NCBI RefSeq assembly: GCF_030811595.1
Contig: NZ_JAUSRB010000001.1
Span: forward strand, 1,798,001-1,862,000
Length of the DNA: 64,000 nucleotides
Origin: Streptosporangium brasiliense
GTDB lineage: Bacteria; Actinomycetota; Actinomycetes; Streptosporangiales; Streptosporangiaceae
Reading direction: 5' to 3'
How positions within the stretch are numbered: the stretch's first letter is position 1; each line of letters begins with the position of its first letter. This document shows, piece by piece, positions 46,530-55,475 of the stretch. The position numbers and the translations under genes are program-made. A model generated the notes under the pieces. That model saw only the letters and a program-made list of their open reading frames with translations, searched no databases and was not told the DNA's origin.

Positions 46530-48565
46530 CAGCGGTCCTTCATGTCCGTCGGTTCATCTCTGTCAGGGGTGGATCCGTCGTGCGCGGCGGGGCGGTGGCC
46601 GGCGGTGACACGGATGTCCGACCATGCCTCCCAGAGCGCGGCGTACCGCCCGCCGGCGGCGCGCAGCTCGTCGTGCCCGCCGCTCTCCACGATCCGGCCG
46701 CCGTCCATGACGACGACGCGGTCGGCGGTCGCGGCCTGGGTGAGGCGGTGGGCGACGACCAGGGCGGTGCGGCCCTCGACGGCCCGCTCCGTGGCCCTCT
46801 CCAGGGTCCGGGCCCCGGCGCTGCCGGCCTCGGCCGTCGCCTCGTCGAGCACGGCGATCGGCAGGTCCGCCAGGACCAGCCGGGCGAGGGCGAGCTGCTG
46901 GACCTGCGCGGCGGTGAGGCGGTGGCCGCCTTCCCCCACGACCGTCCGCAGGCCCTCGGGCAGCGCCTCGGCCCAGGCCAGCGCGTCCACGCGGACGAGT
47001 GCCGCGCGCAGGTCGTCGTCGGTGGCGCCGGGCCGGGCCAGCCGCAGGTCGTCGGCGAGCGGCCCGGCGAAGACGTGCACCTCCTGGGTGACCAGGGCCA
47101 CCGCGGGGCCGCCGCCGGGCCGCCCGGCGGCCAGCCGTACGGAGCCGGCGGTCGGGCGGTGGATGCCGGCGATGAGCTTGGCGAGCGTGGTCTTGCCGGC
47201 GCCGCTGGCGCCGACCAGGGCGACGCGCTCGCCGGGCCGGAGGGTGAGGTCCACATCGTGCAGCACGGGCCGCCCGGTTCCGTACGCGTGCCCCAGGCCG
47301 CGCACCGCCACCGCCCAGCCCGGCGGGGCGCCGCGCTCCTCCCGGGACCGCCCGCTCGGCGTCCCCGGCTCCTCCCGCTCCTCCCGGGGGTGCCCGCCGG
47401 GTGTCTCCGGCTCCTCCCGCTCCGGCCGGTCGGCGACCCCGACCAGCCTGGCCAGGCTCGCGCCGGCGGACTGGGCGTCGTCGAGCAGCACGAGAGCGGA
47501 GTTGACCGGCCCGAACAGGCTGTGGAAGTAGAGTGCCGCCGCCGTCGCGGTGCCGATGGAGGCGGAACCGCCGCGCACCATGAGGAACCCGACCACCAGG
47601 ACCGCCGCCAGCCCGGTGTACTCGGCCAGGTGCAGGCGGCTGTAGAACCGCAGCACCAGCCGTACTCCGCGCATCGTCAGCTCCACCGCCGACCAGGACC
47701 GCCGGGCGACCCGCTCGGTGTGCTCGGCCTCCAGCCGGAACGCCCGTACGGTGGCGGCGCCGCCGATGGCGTCCAGCAACTGCTGCTGCCGGGCTCCGGT
47801 GGCGATGCGCTGCCGGGCGTAGAGCGGCACGGCGTTGCGCACGTACCAGCGCGCGGTGTGCGCCTGGACCGGCACCGCGAGCAGGGCCGCGAGCAGGAAC
47901 CGCCAGTCGAGCACGGCCAGCGCCCCCAGGGTCAGCACGATGGCCAGCAGCGAACGGGCCAGCTCGGGCAGGGCGGTCCGGATCGCCTCCGACACCTGCG
48001 AGACGTCACCGGTGACCCGGGCGGTGAGGTCGCCCGAGCCGGCCCGCTCCACCTGCTCCAGGGGCAGCCGCAGCGCCCGGTCGACGAACCGCTCGCGGAG
48101 TTCCGCGAGCGCGGTCTCTCCCAGCCGCGAGATGAGCGACAGCCCGAGCGCGGTGGCGGCTCCCTGCGTGAGCGCGACGAGCACCAGGAGCGCCGCCGGC
48201 CACGTGAGCGCCCCGGCCGGCCGCCGGTCGGCGACCAGATCCACGATGTGCCCCAGCAGCGGCTGGGTGAGCAGCCCGACGGCGGTCGCCGCGACCATCA
48301 CGGCGAACCCGCCGAGCGCCAGCCCACGGTGCGGGCGCAGGAGCCCGCGGACGGCGGCGCGGGTCCGGGCCGGGGACGCGGTGGGCAGCAGTTCCCGGCC
48401 CCCCTCCGGCCCCCGCCCCGGGTCCGCCTGCCCCGGGTCCGCCCGCTCCGGGTCCGGTTGCCGCGCGTCCGTGCGCCGGTCGGGCGCCGGCCGCGGGCCG
48501 GGCGCCGTCTGTGGTGTGCCGGTCCCGGCCGGCTCCGGCATCCGGTGCTCCTCCGCCGCGGTCAT
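46529..48565 (-). CDS. ABC exporter half with active-type ATPase but altered signature motif
   Basis: A 678-residue fused membrane-ATPase exporter subunit. Residues 1-75 are a hydrophilic Pro/Asp-rich tail; six helices follow; the ATPase has Walker A GASGAGKTTLA, Q-loop VTQEVHVFAG, Walker B IAVLDEATAEAG and H-loop AHRLTQ. The signature motif, normally LSGGQ, reads LTAAQ. The upstream gene encodes a partner with the opposite defects, so the two form a heterodimer. The location between siderophore genes and behind an iron box indicates siderophore export, as in the coelichelin-type clusters; uptake is less likely. Confidence 0.9.
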   Translation of the reverse strand: MTAAEEHRMPEPAGTGTPQTAPGPRPAPDRRTDARQPDPERADPGQADPGRGPEGGRELLPTASPARTRAAVRGLLRPHRGLALGGFAVMVAATAVGLLTQPLLGHIVDLVADRRPAGALTWPAALLVLVALTQGAATALGLSLISRLGETALAELRERFVDRALRLPLEQVERAGSGDLTARVTGDVSQVSEAIRTALPELARSLLAIVLTLGALAVLDWRFLLAALLAVPVQAHTARWYVRNAVPLYARQRIATGARQQQLLDAIGGAATVRAFRLEAEHTERVARRSWSAVELTMRGVRLVLRFYSRLHLAEYTGLAAVLVVGFLMVRGGSASIGTATAAALYFHSLFGPVNSALVLLDDAQSAGASLARLVGVADRPEREEPETPGGHPREEREEPGTPSGRSREERGAPPGWAVAVRGLGHAYGTGRPVLHDVDLTLRPGERVALVGASGAGKTTLAKLIAGIHRPTAGSVRLAAGRPGGGPAVALVTQEVHVFAGPLADDLRLARPGATDDDLRAALVRVDALAWAEALPEGLRTVVGEGGHRLTAAQVQQLALARLVLADLPIAVLDEATAEAGSAGARTLERATERAVEGRTALVVAHRLTQAATADRVVVMDGGRIVESGGHDELRAAGGRYAALWEAWSDIRVTAGHRPAAHDGSTPDRDEPTDMKDR

Positions 48566-48596
48566 CGTCCCTGCCTTCCTGTGCCGGGTCCGCCGG

Positions 48597-50282
48597 TCAT
48601 GCCAGCACCGCCGTCCGGTAGGCGGCGTGGCGCCGCACCAGGTCGGCGTGCGGGGCCGTGTCGACGACCCGGCCGCCGTCGAGCAGCGCCACCCGGTCGG
48701 CGACCGCGAGCAGCGCGGGGCTGGTGGTGACCAGGATCGTCGTACGGCCCCGGCGGATCTCGCGGATGCCGGTGGCGACACGGCTCTCGGTGACCGCGTC
48801 GACCGCGGTGGTCGGGTCGTGGACGACCAGCACAGGCCGGTCGGCGGCCAGGGCGCGGGCGAGGGCGACACGCTGGCGCTGCCCGCCGGACAGCGAGCGC
48901 CCGCGCTCGCTCACCGCCGTGTCGAGGCCCTCCGGCAGCGTCCGGGCGACCTCGTCGGCCCCGGCGGCCGCCATCGCCCGCTCCGGATCGGCCGATCCGG
49001 GCGCGGCGGTGACGTTCTCGCGCAGGGTGCCCTCGAACAGGTCCGCGTCATGCTCGGCGACCAGCACCGCCATGCGGATGTCGGCCGGGTCCAGGTCGCG
49101 CATCGGCACGCCGTCCAGCTCGACCACCCCGGCGTCGGGGTCGGCCTGCCGGCTCAGGCAGCGCAGCAGGGCCGTCGCGTCCGCCGGATCGGTCGCGGCC
49201 ACGCCGATCAGCTCGCCGGGGGCGACGTCCAGGTCGACCTCTCGCAGCCCGCCGTGGCTGACGCCGCGCAGCCGCACCTGGCCCCGTACGGGCTGCCGCA
49301 GCCGCCCGCCGCCGGCCGTGACGGCCGGTGGCGTGGCCAGGACGCCGGCGATGCGCGCCGCCGACGCCCGGCCCTGGGCGAACTCGGCGTTCACCCAGGA
49401 GAACGTCTCCAGCGGCCCGAGCAGGAACAGCGCGAGCCCGACCGCCGACACGAGCTGGCCCAGGCTGATGTCGCCCTGGGCGGCGAGCCGCCCGCCGACC
49501 AGCGCCACGACGGCGATGAACCCCCCGGTCAGGGCGAGCACCATGCCGCTCTGCAGGGACTGCGCCCGGGCCGCCCGCAGGGTGGCCGCAAGCGAGCGGC
49601 GGCTGGTGCGCCGGTAGCGGGCGACCGCCGCGGACTCCGCGCCGATGCCCTTGAGCACCCGCAACCCGGCCACCAGGTCGGCGGCGACGCCCGAGGCGTG
49701 TGCGGCCCGTTCCTGCTCGGCCTCGCTGCGATGCTCCAGCGGCTTGCTCAGCAGGTGACCGAGCCACAGCAGCACCGGTGTCCCCAGCAGCACCGTCAGG
49801 CCGAGGGGCACCGAGGTCCGCAGCAGCACCACGGTGCCCACCAGCAGCCCCGCGGACGCCGATATCCCGAACATCAGCGCCATGTTCACGGCGCCGACCC
49901 GTTTGGCGTCCTCGGTCGCGATGGTGGTCAAGGCGCCGGGCAGCCGGCCGTTCTCGGCCCCGCCGCCGGGGTCCAGCACGCGCCGTACGAGCTCGACGCG
50001 TAGCGTGTGACCGGCCTGCTCGGCGGCCCGTTCCCCGGCGCGGGCGCCGAAGCGGAAGCTGAACGACAGTCCCACGTAGACCACGGCCAGGATCGCGAGC
50101 CAGCGCAGCAGCGCGCCCGCGTCGTCCCTGGCGACGGCCTGGTCGATCACGACGCCGATCAGGACCGGGACCAGCGCCTCCCCGGCCTGGTGCCCGGCCC
50201 CAAGGAGGGAGCCGAGCGCGACGTCCCGCCGCTGCCCCTTGACCGCGCGCCTCAGCACGTCCCGCCCCGACGGACCCGTCAT
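48597..50282 (-). CDS. ABC exporter half with degenerate ATPase but intact signature motif
   Basis: About 561 residues, a fused membrane-ATPase subunit with six helices (for example LALTGGFIAVVALVGGRLAA). The ATPase lacks a Walker A: the expected site reads GVAATDPADATALLRCL with no Lys. Walker B reads VLVVHDPTTAVD instead of the usual Asp-Glu, and the H-loop His is missing (VTTSPALLAVAD). The signature LSGGQRQRVALARA is canonical. The ATG at 50282 is preferred; an in-frame ATG at 50315 would lie only five bases from the iron box. It is the first gene of the operon with the second exporter half and the binding lipoprotein. Confidence 0.88.
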   Translation of the reverse strand: MTGPSGRDVLRRAVKGQRRDVALGSLLGAGHQAGEALVPVLIGVVIDQAVARDDAGALLRWLAILAVVYVGLSFSFRFGARAGERAAEQAGHTLRVELVRRVLDPGGGAENGRLPGALTTIATEDAKRVGAVNMALMFGISASAGLLVGTVVLLRTSVPLGLTVLLGTPVLLWLGHLLSKPLEHRSEAEQERAAHASGVAADLVAGLRVLKGIGAESAAVARYRRTSRRSLAATLRAARAQSLQSGMVLALTGGFIAVVALVGGRLAAQGDISLGQLVSAVGLALFLLGPLETFSWVNAEFAQGRASAARIAGVLATPPAVTAGGGRLRQPVRGQVRLRGVSHGGLREVDLDVAPGELIGVAATDPADATALLRCLSRQADPDAGVVELDGVPMRDLDPADIRMAVLVAEHDADLFEGTLRENVTAAPGSADPERAMAAAGADEVARTLPEGLDTAVSERGRSLSGGQRQRVALARALAADRPVLVVHDPTTAVDAVTESRVATGIREIRRGRTTILVTTSPALLAVADRVALLDGGRVVDTAPHADLVRRHAAYRTAVLA

Positions 50283-50320
50283 GCCCACCCGCACCCCTCT
50301 GGAACAGCCGACCATGAAAC

Positions 50321-50339
50321 TTAGGTAAGGCTAGCCTAT
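50321..50339. promoter_or_regulatory. DtxR/IdeR-like iron box for the exporter operon
   Basis: TTAGGTAAGGCTAGCCTAT matches 16 of 19 positions of the DtxR/IdeR consensus and sits just upstream of the first exporter gene. Confidence 0.85.
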
Positions 50340-50496
50340 GTTTATGGTCACGGACCAGCCTCCGCCGAGGCCGCGTCGCGGGTCCGCGTGCCGCCGTCGG
50401 GGCGCCGCCGGCCTGCCGGGCACGTCGCGACATCCGGGAGCCGCCGCGCCGCCCGCCGTTCCGGAGGACCTCGCCCGGACCGGCCCCGGGGTGCGG

Positions 50497-51399
50497 TCAG
50501 TGCTGCTCGGAGCGGCCCATCCGCCAGTAACCCATGAACGCCACCGACTGCCGGTCCAGCCCGCGCTCGGCGACCAGATGGCGGCGGAGCGTCCTGATGA
50601 CGGCCGCCTCGCCGGCCAGCCACGCGTACATCCGCTGCGGCGCCGGCGTCTCCTCCTCCGGCACCTCCCACAGCTCCTCCACGTCGACGTCCACGTCCGT
50701 GAACTGCCGGGGAGAGGGCAGCGAGGGCAGCAGCCGGCCGGCGGCGGCCCGTACGGCGGGCACCAGCCGGCTGCCGTGGCCGGAGCCGTCGCGCGGCAGC
50801 CAGGTGACGGTCAGCCCACTCGGCGCGTCGACGTCCATGACGTCGGCCCCGTGCGGCACCTCCAGCAGCGCCTCGCCCGCGCGGTGGCGGGGGATGCGCT
50901 CCAGGATCGCGGTGATCGCCGGCACGGCGGTCTCGTCGCCGGCCAGCAGCACGGGGCCGTCCCCGGCGGGCAGGCGGAACTCCAGCCCGCCGTGCTCGCC
51001 GTCGTGCCGGGCGTCGGGGCCGAACAGCGCGGCCTCGTCGCCGGGCCGTACGTCGCGGGCCCAGCGGGCGACGGGGCCGGAGTCGTCGTGCAGCTCGTGG
51101 ACGACGACGTCGACGTCGACCTCGCGCAGATCGGGCCGGACCGCCCTGGCGGTGTAGGTGCGCACGGGGTTGCGCGACTCGTCGGGGAGCTCGCGCCAGC
51201 GGGTGTACCAGTCGGAGCCGGTCGGCAGCGGGGTAAGTCCGAGGCCGGGCAGCGGCAGGATGAGCTTGATGCGCTGATCCAGCCCGTTGTCGGCGAAAAG
51301 GTGGAGGTCGTCCCCGGTGAAGGTCACGCGCAGGAAGGATGGGCTGAGCCGGGCCAGCCTGCTCACCCGTACATGGAAGATGCGGAAGGGGTCGATCAT
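50497..51399 (-). CDS. Siderophore-interacting protein (ferric-siderophore reductase, SIP family)
   Basis: A 300-residue flavoprotein of the SIP/ViuB family. The FAD-binding region has RVTFTGDDL and the RTYTARAVRP motif; the C-terminal NAD(P)H part has VLLAGDETAVPAITAILER and the family end MYAWLAGEAAVIRTLRRHL then GYWRMGR. It would release iron from the imported siderophore by reduction in the cytoplasm. The ATG at 51399 follows GGGAGAG. It is a single-gene unit with its own iron box 46 bases upstream. Confidence 0.95.
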   Translation of the reverse strand: MIDPFRIFHVRVSRLARLSPSFLRVTFTGDDLHLFADNGLDQRIKLILPLPGLGLTPLPTGSDWYTRWRELPDESRNPVRTYTARAVRPDLREVDVDVVVHELHDDSGPVARWARDVRPGDEAALFGPDARHDGEHGGLEFRLPAGDGPVLLAGDETAVPAITAILERIPRHRAGEALLEVPHGADVMDVDAPSGLTVTWLPRDGSGHGSRLVPAVRAAAGRLLPSLPSPRQFTDVDVDVEELWEVPEEETPAPQRMYAWLAGEAAVIRTLRRHLVAERGLDRQSVAFMGYWRMGRSEQH

Positions 51400-51444
51400 C
51401 GTTCGGCTCTCCCTGTGACTGCGGTCACCCGCCGGAGGCAAAGA

Positions 51445-51463
51445 TAAAGTTAGGCTAACCTAC
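51445..51463. promoter_or_regulatory. DtxR/IdeR-like iron box for the siderophore reductase gene
   Basis: TAAAGTTAGGCTAACCTAC matches 16 of 19 positions of the DtxR/IdeR consensus, with a perfect central GTTAGGCTAAC core. It is the fifth iron box of the locus and marks its right-hand border. Confidence 0.85.
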
Positions 51464-51593
51464 CTTCCGTCTTGTGGTCATCTATGAATTTCACCCGATA
51501 TCGCCATGGCTGAGACGCGCCGGGCCACGGCGGCGGCGGGCGCTACGCGGGACCTGCCGTAGCGGGGCCCGCCGCGGCGCGGGGTGGAGGCGT

Positions 51594-51746
51594 TCATCCG
51601 CCCTGCTGAGACGCGCGCCGGGCGATCAGCGCCTCGATGCCGTCGAGCAGGAGGTCGAGGCCGGACCGGAAGTCGGCGTCCTCCGTCCAGCCCTCGGACC
51701 GCTTCAGCGGCCCGGAGCGCATCATGGCCGACAGGACGGGGTGTGT
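51594..51746 (-). pseudogene. C-terminal fragment of a TetR-family regulator
   Basis: On the minus strand a frame ending at the TGA at 51594 reads HPVLSAMMRSGPL and then FRSGLDLLLDGIEALIARR, the typical C-terminal end of a TetR/AcrR regulator. Nothing upstream continues the protein; from about 51746 the sequence belongs to another gene fragment. This is a remnant of a deleted gene. Confidence 0.65.
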
Positions 51747-52003
51747 CCGGGGGCGAGCACCTCGCCGTAGCCGGCGGCCCCCGTGATCCCGGCGCCGCCG
51801 GCGAGCTGATGAACCGATGGTTCGATCGGCTCGGACGGGCCGGATCCCCCGGGTGCCACCTGCAGACCTTGGTCGAGAACACCCGTGCGGTGCGGTTCTT
51901 CGAACGCATGGGCTTCACCGGCCATGGCCCGACCCCGCTGGTCCCCGGCCTCAGGCACGGTGGCGAGCGGCTTCACCGGCGGACGATGGTCTGGAGTCCA
52001 TGA
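51746..52003 (+). pseudogene. C-terminal fragment of a GNAT acetyltransferase
   Basis: On the plus strand a frame ending at 52003 reads LQTLVENTRAVRFFERMGF and then HRRTMVWSP, which is the C-terminal acetyl-CoA-binding part and end of a GNAT N-acetyltransferase. The N-terminal half is absent: upstream sequence in frame is the reverse of the TetR fragment. The two remnants abut at about 51746, the scar of a deletion. Confidence 0.65.
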
Positions 52004-52047
52004 CCGGTGATGCGGCCCGCCACCGGAGCGATCGCCGGCCGGACCCG

Positions 52048-53433
52048 CTAGAGCTGCCCGTAGCGGACGCGCATGCCGTCCACGAGGGTCTTGAGCGCGG
52101 CGGGGGTCGGCAGCCAGGGATCGGCCAGTGACTGCGTCGCCTGACTGACGAGCTGGTCGGCGAGGTTGGTCATGGGCGTCGCCGCGTTCGTCACGTCCGC
52201 GGCCCACAGGTAGGCCGCGTGCGCCGCGGGCAGGGCCGCCCCGGCCGACAGCACCTGCACGGTGTTCTGCCCGCGGCCCCAGCCCACCAGCTGGTGCAGG
52301 TCGGCCAGGACCTCCTCCATCACCGCGAGATCGTACGCGGTGACGGAGGGGAGCACCGGCGGGACGTCGACCCGAGTGGTGGCGCGGCCGCCGGTCCCGT
52401 GGTGCAGGGTCATCGAGGTCTGCTGCGACTCCAGCATGAGCTGCCGGAGCAGCAGCTCGGTCGGCGCGGCACCCAGCCACACGTAGGAGTTCTGGTAGCG
52501 CTGCACGTATCCCATGTTCTGCCACACCCACAACGACCGGGCCCAGCCCCGGGTGAGCCGCTCCTGCGCCTCCGCCACCGCCTGGCGCACCTTGGCCTCC
52601 TGCGGAAGCGTCAGGGCCGGGCCGGCCGGCGGGCCGAGCACGGCGAGCGGCGCGGGCACGGGCAGGTTCAGGCCCGCGTGGCGCCTGGCCACCTCGGCGT
52701 AGTGGTCGGCGTTGGTGCTCATGGTCCCCCAGTCGGCCGTCGCGAAGCCCGGCACGCCGAAGTAGACGTGATCCGTGATCTCCGCGCGGGCGACGTGGAA
52801 GGACTCGTGCATCAGGGTGCGGACCCGATCGTTGGTACGGGCGTCCGCGAACGCGTCGGGAACGGTCATCGACCTGGGCGAGGACGTCGCGCCGGCACCC
52901 TGGATGGCCAGGTCGCCGCGGCGGTCCAGCAGGATCAGCCGGTTGTCGTGGAGCCTCTGCAGCCCTTCGGCGGCTTCGGTGAACACCTTCCTGATCTCCG
53001 GCACCCTGGTGTTGTCCGGCAGGCCGAAGACGGCGATGATGTGCCCGTCGGCGTTGCCGGCCGCGACCTGGGTGTGAACGGTGACCACCTCGTCCACCAT
53101 GGTCTTCAGCACCGTCTGGCCGTTGCCGTTCGGCGGTTGGTTCTGCCGGGCTCCCGCCTGCATGACGTACGGGGTCTTGTCCTCGAAGACCGCGATCAGC
53201 TTCTCCAGCGTGTCGTCGGCCGCCGTGGTCGTGTAGTCCAGCGGGGCCGCGGTCCGGGCGTAGTTGTCCACGCCGGTGCTGCCCAGCGCGACCCGTAGCG
53301 CGCCCAGGTCCGCTGCCCGGACCCGGCCGTAGGCCCGCCGTACCATCCGGTGCAGCGTCGTGCGGAGTGGCGGCTGGGGGAGATGGGGGTGGGTGAACGG
53401 CTCCTGCTGGGTCACACCGCTTAATGGCAGCAT
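52048..53433 (-). CDS. Putative M35-like (aspzincin) metallopeptidase
   Basis: A 461-residue protein. Near residue 209 it has the zinc motif HESFH, followed by ITDHVYFG and then STNADHYAEVARRH. This order (HExxH, a Thr-Asp-x-x-Tyr-type segment, then Asn-Ala-Asp-x-Tyr) is the pattern of deuterolysin/peptidyl-Lys M35 peptidases, where the Asp is the third zinc ligand. I see no signal peptide or membrane segment. The ATG at 53433 follows GGAAGGGA; a longer frame from 53484 would run through palindromic operator-like DNA. No neighbour suggests a substrate. The family call is by motif only. Confidence 0.65.
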   Translation of the reverse strand: MLPLSGVTQQEPFTHPHLPQPPLRTTLHRMVRRAYGRVRAADLGALRVALGSTGVDNYARTAAPLDYTTTAADDTLEKLIAVFEDKTPYVMQAGARQNQPPNGNGQTVLKTMVDEVVTVHTQVAAGNADGHIIAVFGLPDNTRVPEIRKVFTEAAEGLQRLHDNRLILLDRRGDLAIQGAGATSSPRSMTVPDAFADARTNDRVRTLMHESFHVARAEITDHVYFGVPGFATADWGTMSTNADHYAEVARRHAGLNLPVPAPLAVLGPPAGPALTLPQEAKVRQAVAEAQERLTRGWARSLWVWQNMGYVQRYQNSYVWLGAAPTELLLRQLMLESQQTSMTLHHGTGGRATTRVDVPPVLPSVTAYDLAVMEEVLADLHQLVGWGRGQNTVQVLSAGAALPAAHAAYLWAADVTNAATPMTNLADQLVSQATQSLADPWLPTPAALKTLVDGMRVRYGQL

Positions 53434-53463
53434 GGGTTCCCTTCCGTGTCCGGCGCGCTCCCT

Positions 53464-53500
53464 TGCGACAGATGTCGCATACACCAGATGTGACGCATAC
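53464..53500. promoter_or_regulatory. Palindrome plus direct repeat upstream of the metallopeptidase
   Basis: TGCGACA-GA-TGTCGCA is a perfect inverted repeat at 53464-53479. The element CAGATGTCGCATAC (53469) is repeated as CAGATGTGACGCATAC (53485). It looks like an operator with an additional half-site in the promoter of the metallopeptidase gene. Confidence 0.55.
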
Positions 53501-53556
53501 AGTACGGAGCGCGTTTACCGCTCGGGAGCCCCTTCCGAGGATGCGCCCGCGGCCGG

Positions 53557-54621
53557 TCATGGTCCGTCAGCGCCGCCGGCCAGGGACGAGGCGAGCTTCA
53601 GCCAGTTGTCGAGGGTGGCGATGGCGTTGCCGCTGTCGACGGCGTGGCGCGCTTCCTGCAGACCGGTCGCGAAGGCGTCGCGGAGACCTCCGCCGAGATC
53701 GCGGTGGGCGGCGAGGGCTCCGGCCGCGTTGGCGAGGACGGCGTCGCGGGCGGCGCCCGGCTCGCCGGCCAGGACCCGGTGGACGACCGAGGCGTTGTAG
53801 GCGGCGTCACCGCCGCGGAGCGCGTCCGGCGCGCTGCGCGCGAGTCCGAAGTCGGCGGTGTCCAGCGTCTCCTGCCGGACGCCGCCGTTGCCGGCGATCC
53901 AGACGTCGGTGGGCGCGGCGGTGGTGATCTCGTCGAGGCCGTCCGCCCCGCGCACGACCAGGGCGCTGACGCCCCGTTCGGCGAGCACACCCGCCAGGAC
54001 CGGGGCGAGGGCGGGGTTGGAGCAGCCGACGAGGGCGGCGCGGGGACCGGCGGGATTGGTCAGCGGCGCCAGGTAGTTGATGGCGGTGGGGACGCCGAGC
54101 GCCTTGCGCACCGGGAGGGCGTGACGCAGGCCGTGGTGGAAGCGCGGGGCGAAGGTGAAGCCGATGCCGACCTCGTGCAGGCACCGGGCGATGCCGTCGG
54201 GCGTGAGATCGAGCGGCAGGCCCAGGGCTTCGAGGACGTCGGCGGAACCGGCCTTGCTGGACACCGATCGGCCGCCGTTCTTGACGACCGGGGCGCCGGC
54301 GGCGGCGACGACGATCGCCGCCATGGTGCTCACGTTCACGGTGTGGGCGCCGTCGCCGCCGGTACCGACGATGTCGACGACGTCCGCGCCGTCGACCGGG
54401 AGGGGCACGACCCGTTCCATGAGGGCGTCGAGCATTCCGCGGAGCTCCGCGGTGCTCTCACCCTTGGCCCGCAGGGCGACCAGGAACCCGGCGAGCTGGA
54501 CGGGGCCGGCCGCGTCGTCCATGACCTGCCGCATGGCCCATCGGGTGTCGTCCGCGTCGAGGTCGTGCCCGCGCAGGAGCGCCGCGAGCAGGTGTGGCCA
54601 GGAGCGGACGGGCTCAGTCAC
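53557..54621 (-). CDS. trpD: Anthranilate phosphoribosyltransferase
   Basis: A 354-residue enzyme of tryptophan biosynthesis that joins anthranilate and phosphoribosyl pyrophosphate. The motifs are clear: DIVGTGGDGAHTVNVSTMAA (PRPP site), VVKNGGRSVSSKAGSADVLEALG, and APRFHHGLRHALPVRKALG with NYLAPLTNPAGP. The GTG start at 54621 follows GAGAGG. It stands alone with no other trp genes in the window, as is common for the actinobacterial trpD. Confidence 0.95.
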   Translation of the reverse strand: MTEPVRSWPHLLAALLRGHDLDADDTRWAMRQVMDDAAGPVQLAGFLVALRAKGESTAELRGMLDALMERVVPLPVDGADVVDIVGTGGDGAHTVNVSTMAAIVVAAAGAPVVKNGGRSVSSKAGSADVLEALGLPLDLTPDGIARCLHEVGIGFTFAPRFHHGLRHALPVRKALGVPTAINYLAPLTNPAGPRAALVGCSNPALAPVLAGVLAERGVSALVVRGADGLDEITTAAPTDVWIAGNGGVRQETLDTADFGLARSAPDALRGGDAAYNASVVHRVLAGEPGAARDAVLANAAGALAAHRDLGGGLRDAFATGLQEARHAVDSGNAIATLDNWLKLASSLAGGADGP

Positions 54622-54817
54622 GGGGATCCTCTCGATGCGACCGCGGCGGGCCGGGCGGTGTCTCCGAGCGTGGCGACCGGCATGCGCCGGCTCACCAGCA
54701 CTGTACCGACCGCACGCGCCGGAGCCCGCGCCCGGCCGCATGCGCATCGAGGCGCCGTCCTTCGATCCGGCGGGTGCCGTCCTGGCGACGCGCGAGGGGC
54801 GTGGCGCGGCCGCCGCG

Positions 54818-55441
54818 CTAGCGGGCGACGGTGATCCGGCGCCTGACGGCCTGGCTGTTCTCCAGTTCGTCGACCAGGGCGACGGCGTAGTCCTCGGCGG
54901 AGATGAAGCTGTCGCCCCGGTCGTCGACGAGCACCTGGTCACCGCCCAGCCGGAACTTCCCGGTGCGCTCGCCGGGCTCGATGACGATGGCCGGGGAGAT
55001 GTAGGTCCAGTCCAGGTCCCCGGCCTCGGCCCGGAGCAGCTCCAGCGCCTGGGCCAGGGCCAGGGCCTCGTTCCGGTAGATCTCGGGGAAGTCCGGGCTG
55101 TCGACGAGCCGCGCGCCCGGCGCCACCTCCAGGCTGCCCGCGCCGCCGACCATCACCAGGCGGCGCACGCCCGCCTCGCGGAGCCCTCCGAGCAGGCCGC
55201 GGACGGCCGCCAGCAGCGGGCCGGAAGGCTCGGAGCCGTCCCGCGGCGGGGCGATGGCCGACACGACCGCGTCGTGACCGGCGGCGAGCCGGGCCATCGC
55301 GGCCGGGTCCGAGGCGTCGGCGACCGCCGTCCCCGCCGTGCCGCTGCGGGTGACGCCGGTGACCTCGTGGCCTCGGGCGCGAGCCTCCGCGGCGACCCGG
55401 CTCCCGATCATGCCACTGGCGCCGATCAGCAGAATTCTCAT
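54818..55441 (-). CDS. NAD(P)-binding oxidoreductase, atypical SDR (NmrA/YwnB-like)
   Basis: A 207-residue Rossmann protein starting RILLIGASGMIGSRVAAEARARG (GxSGxxG dinucleotide motif), followed by VVSAIAPP, RLVMVGGAGSLEV and a C-terminal ISAEDYAVALVDELE block, the pattern of short NAD(P)H-binding YwnB-like reductases. AGGAGG lies upstream of the ATG at 55441. It is divergent from the HxlR regulator, which in many bacteria controls such a gene in response to electrophiles or oxidants. Confidence 0.9.
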   Translation of the reverse strand: MRILLIGASGMIGSRVAAEARARGHEVTGVTRSGTAGTAVADASDPAAMARLAAGHDAVVSAIAPPRDGSEPSGPLLAAVRGLLGGLREAGVRRLVMVGGAGSLEVAPGARLVDSPDFPEIYRNEALALAQALELLRAEAGDLDWTYISPAIVIEPGERTGKFRLGGDQVLVDDRGDSFISAEDYAVALVDELENSQAVRRRITVAR

Positions 55442-55475
55442 CTTCGACCTCCTGAAACGTGCTGTCGGCTTGACC

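Noticed and set aside
51478-51918. A 146-codon minus-strand frame in the scar region
   Set aside because: It reads the GNAT fragment in antisense; the TetR-like remnant is in another frame, so this is not a gene.
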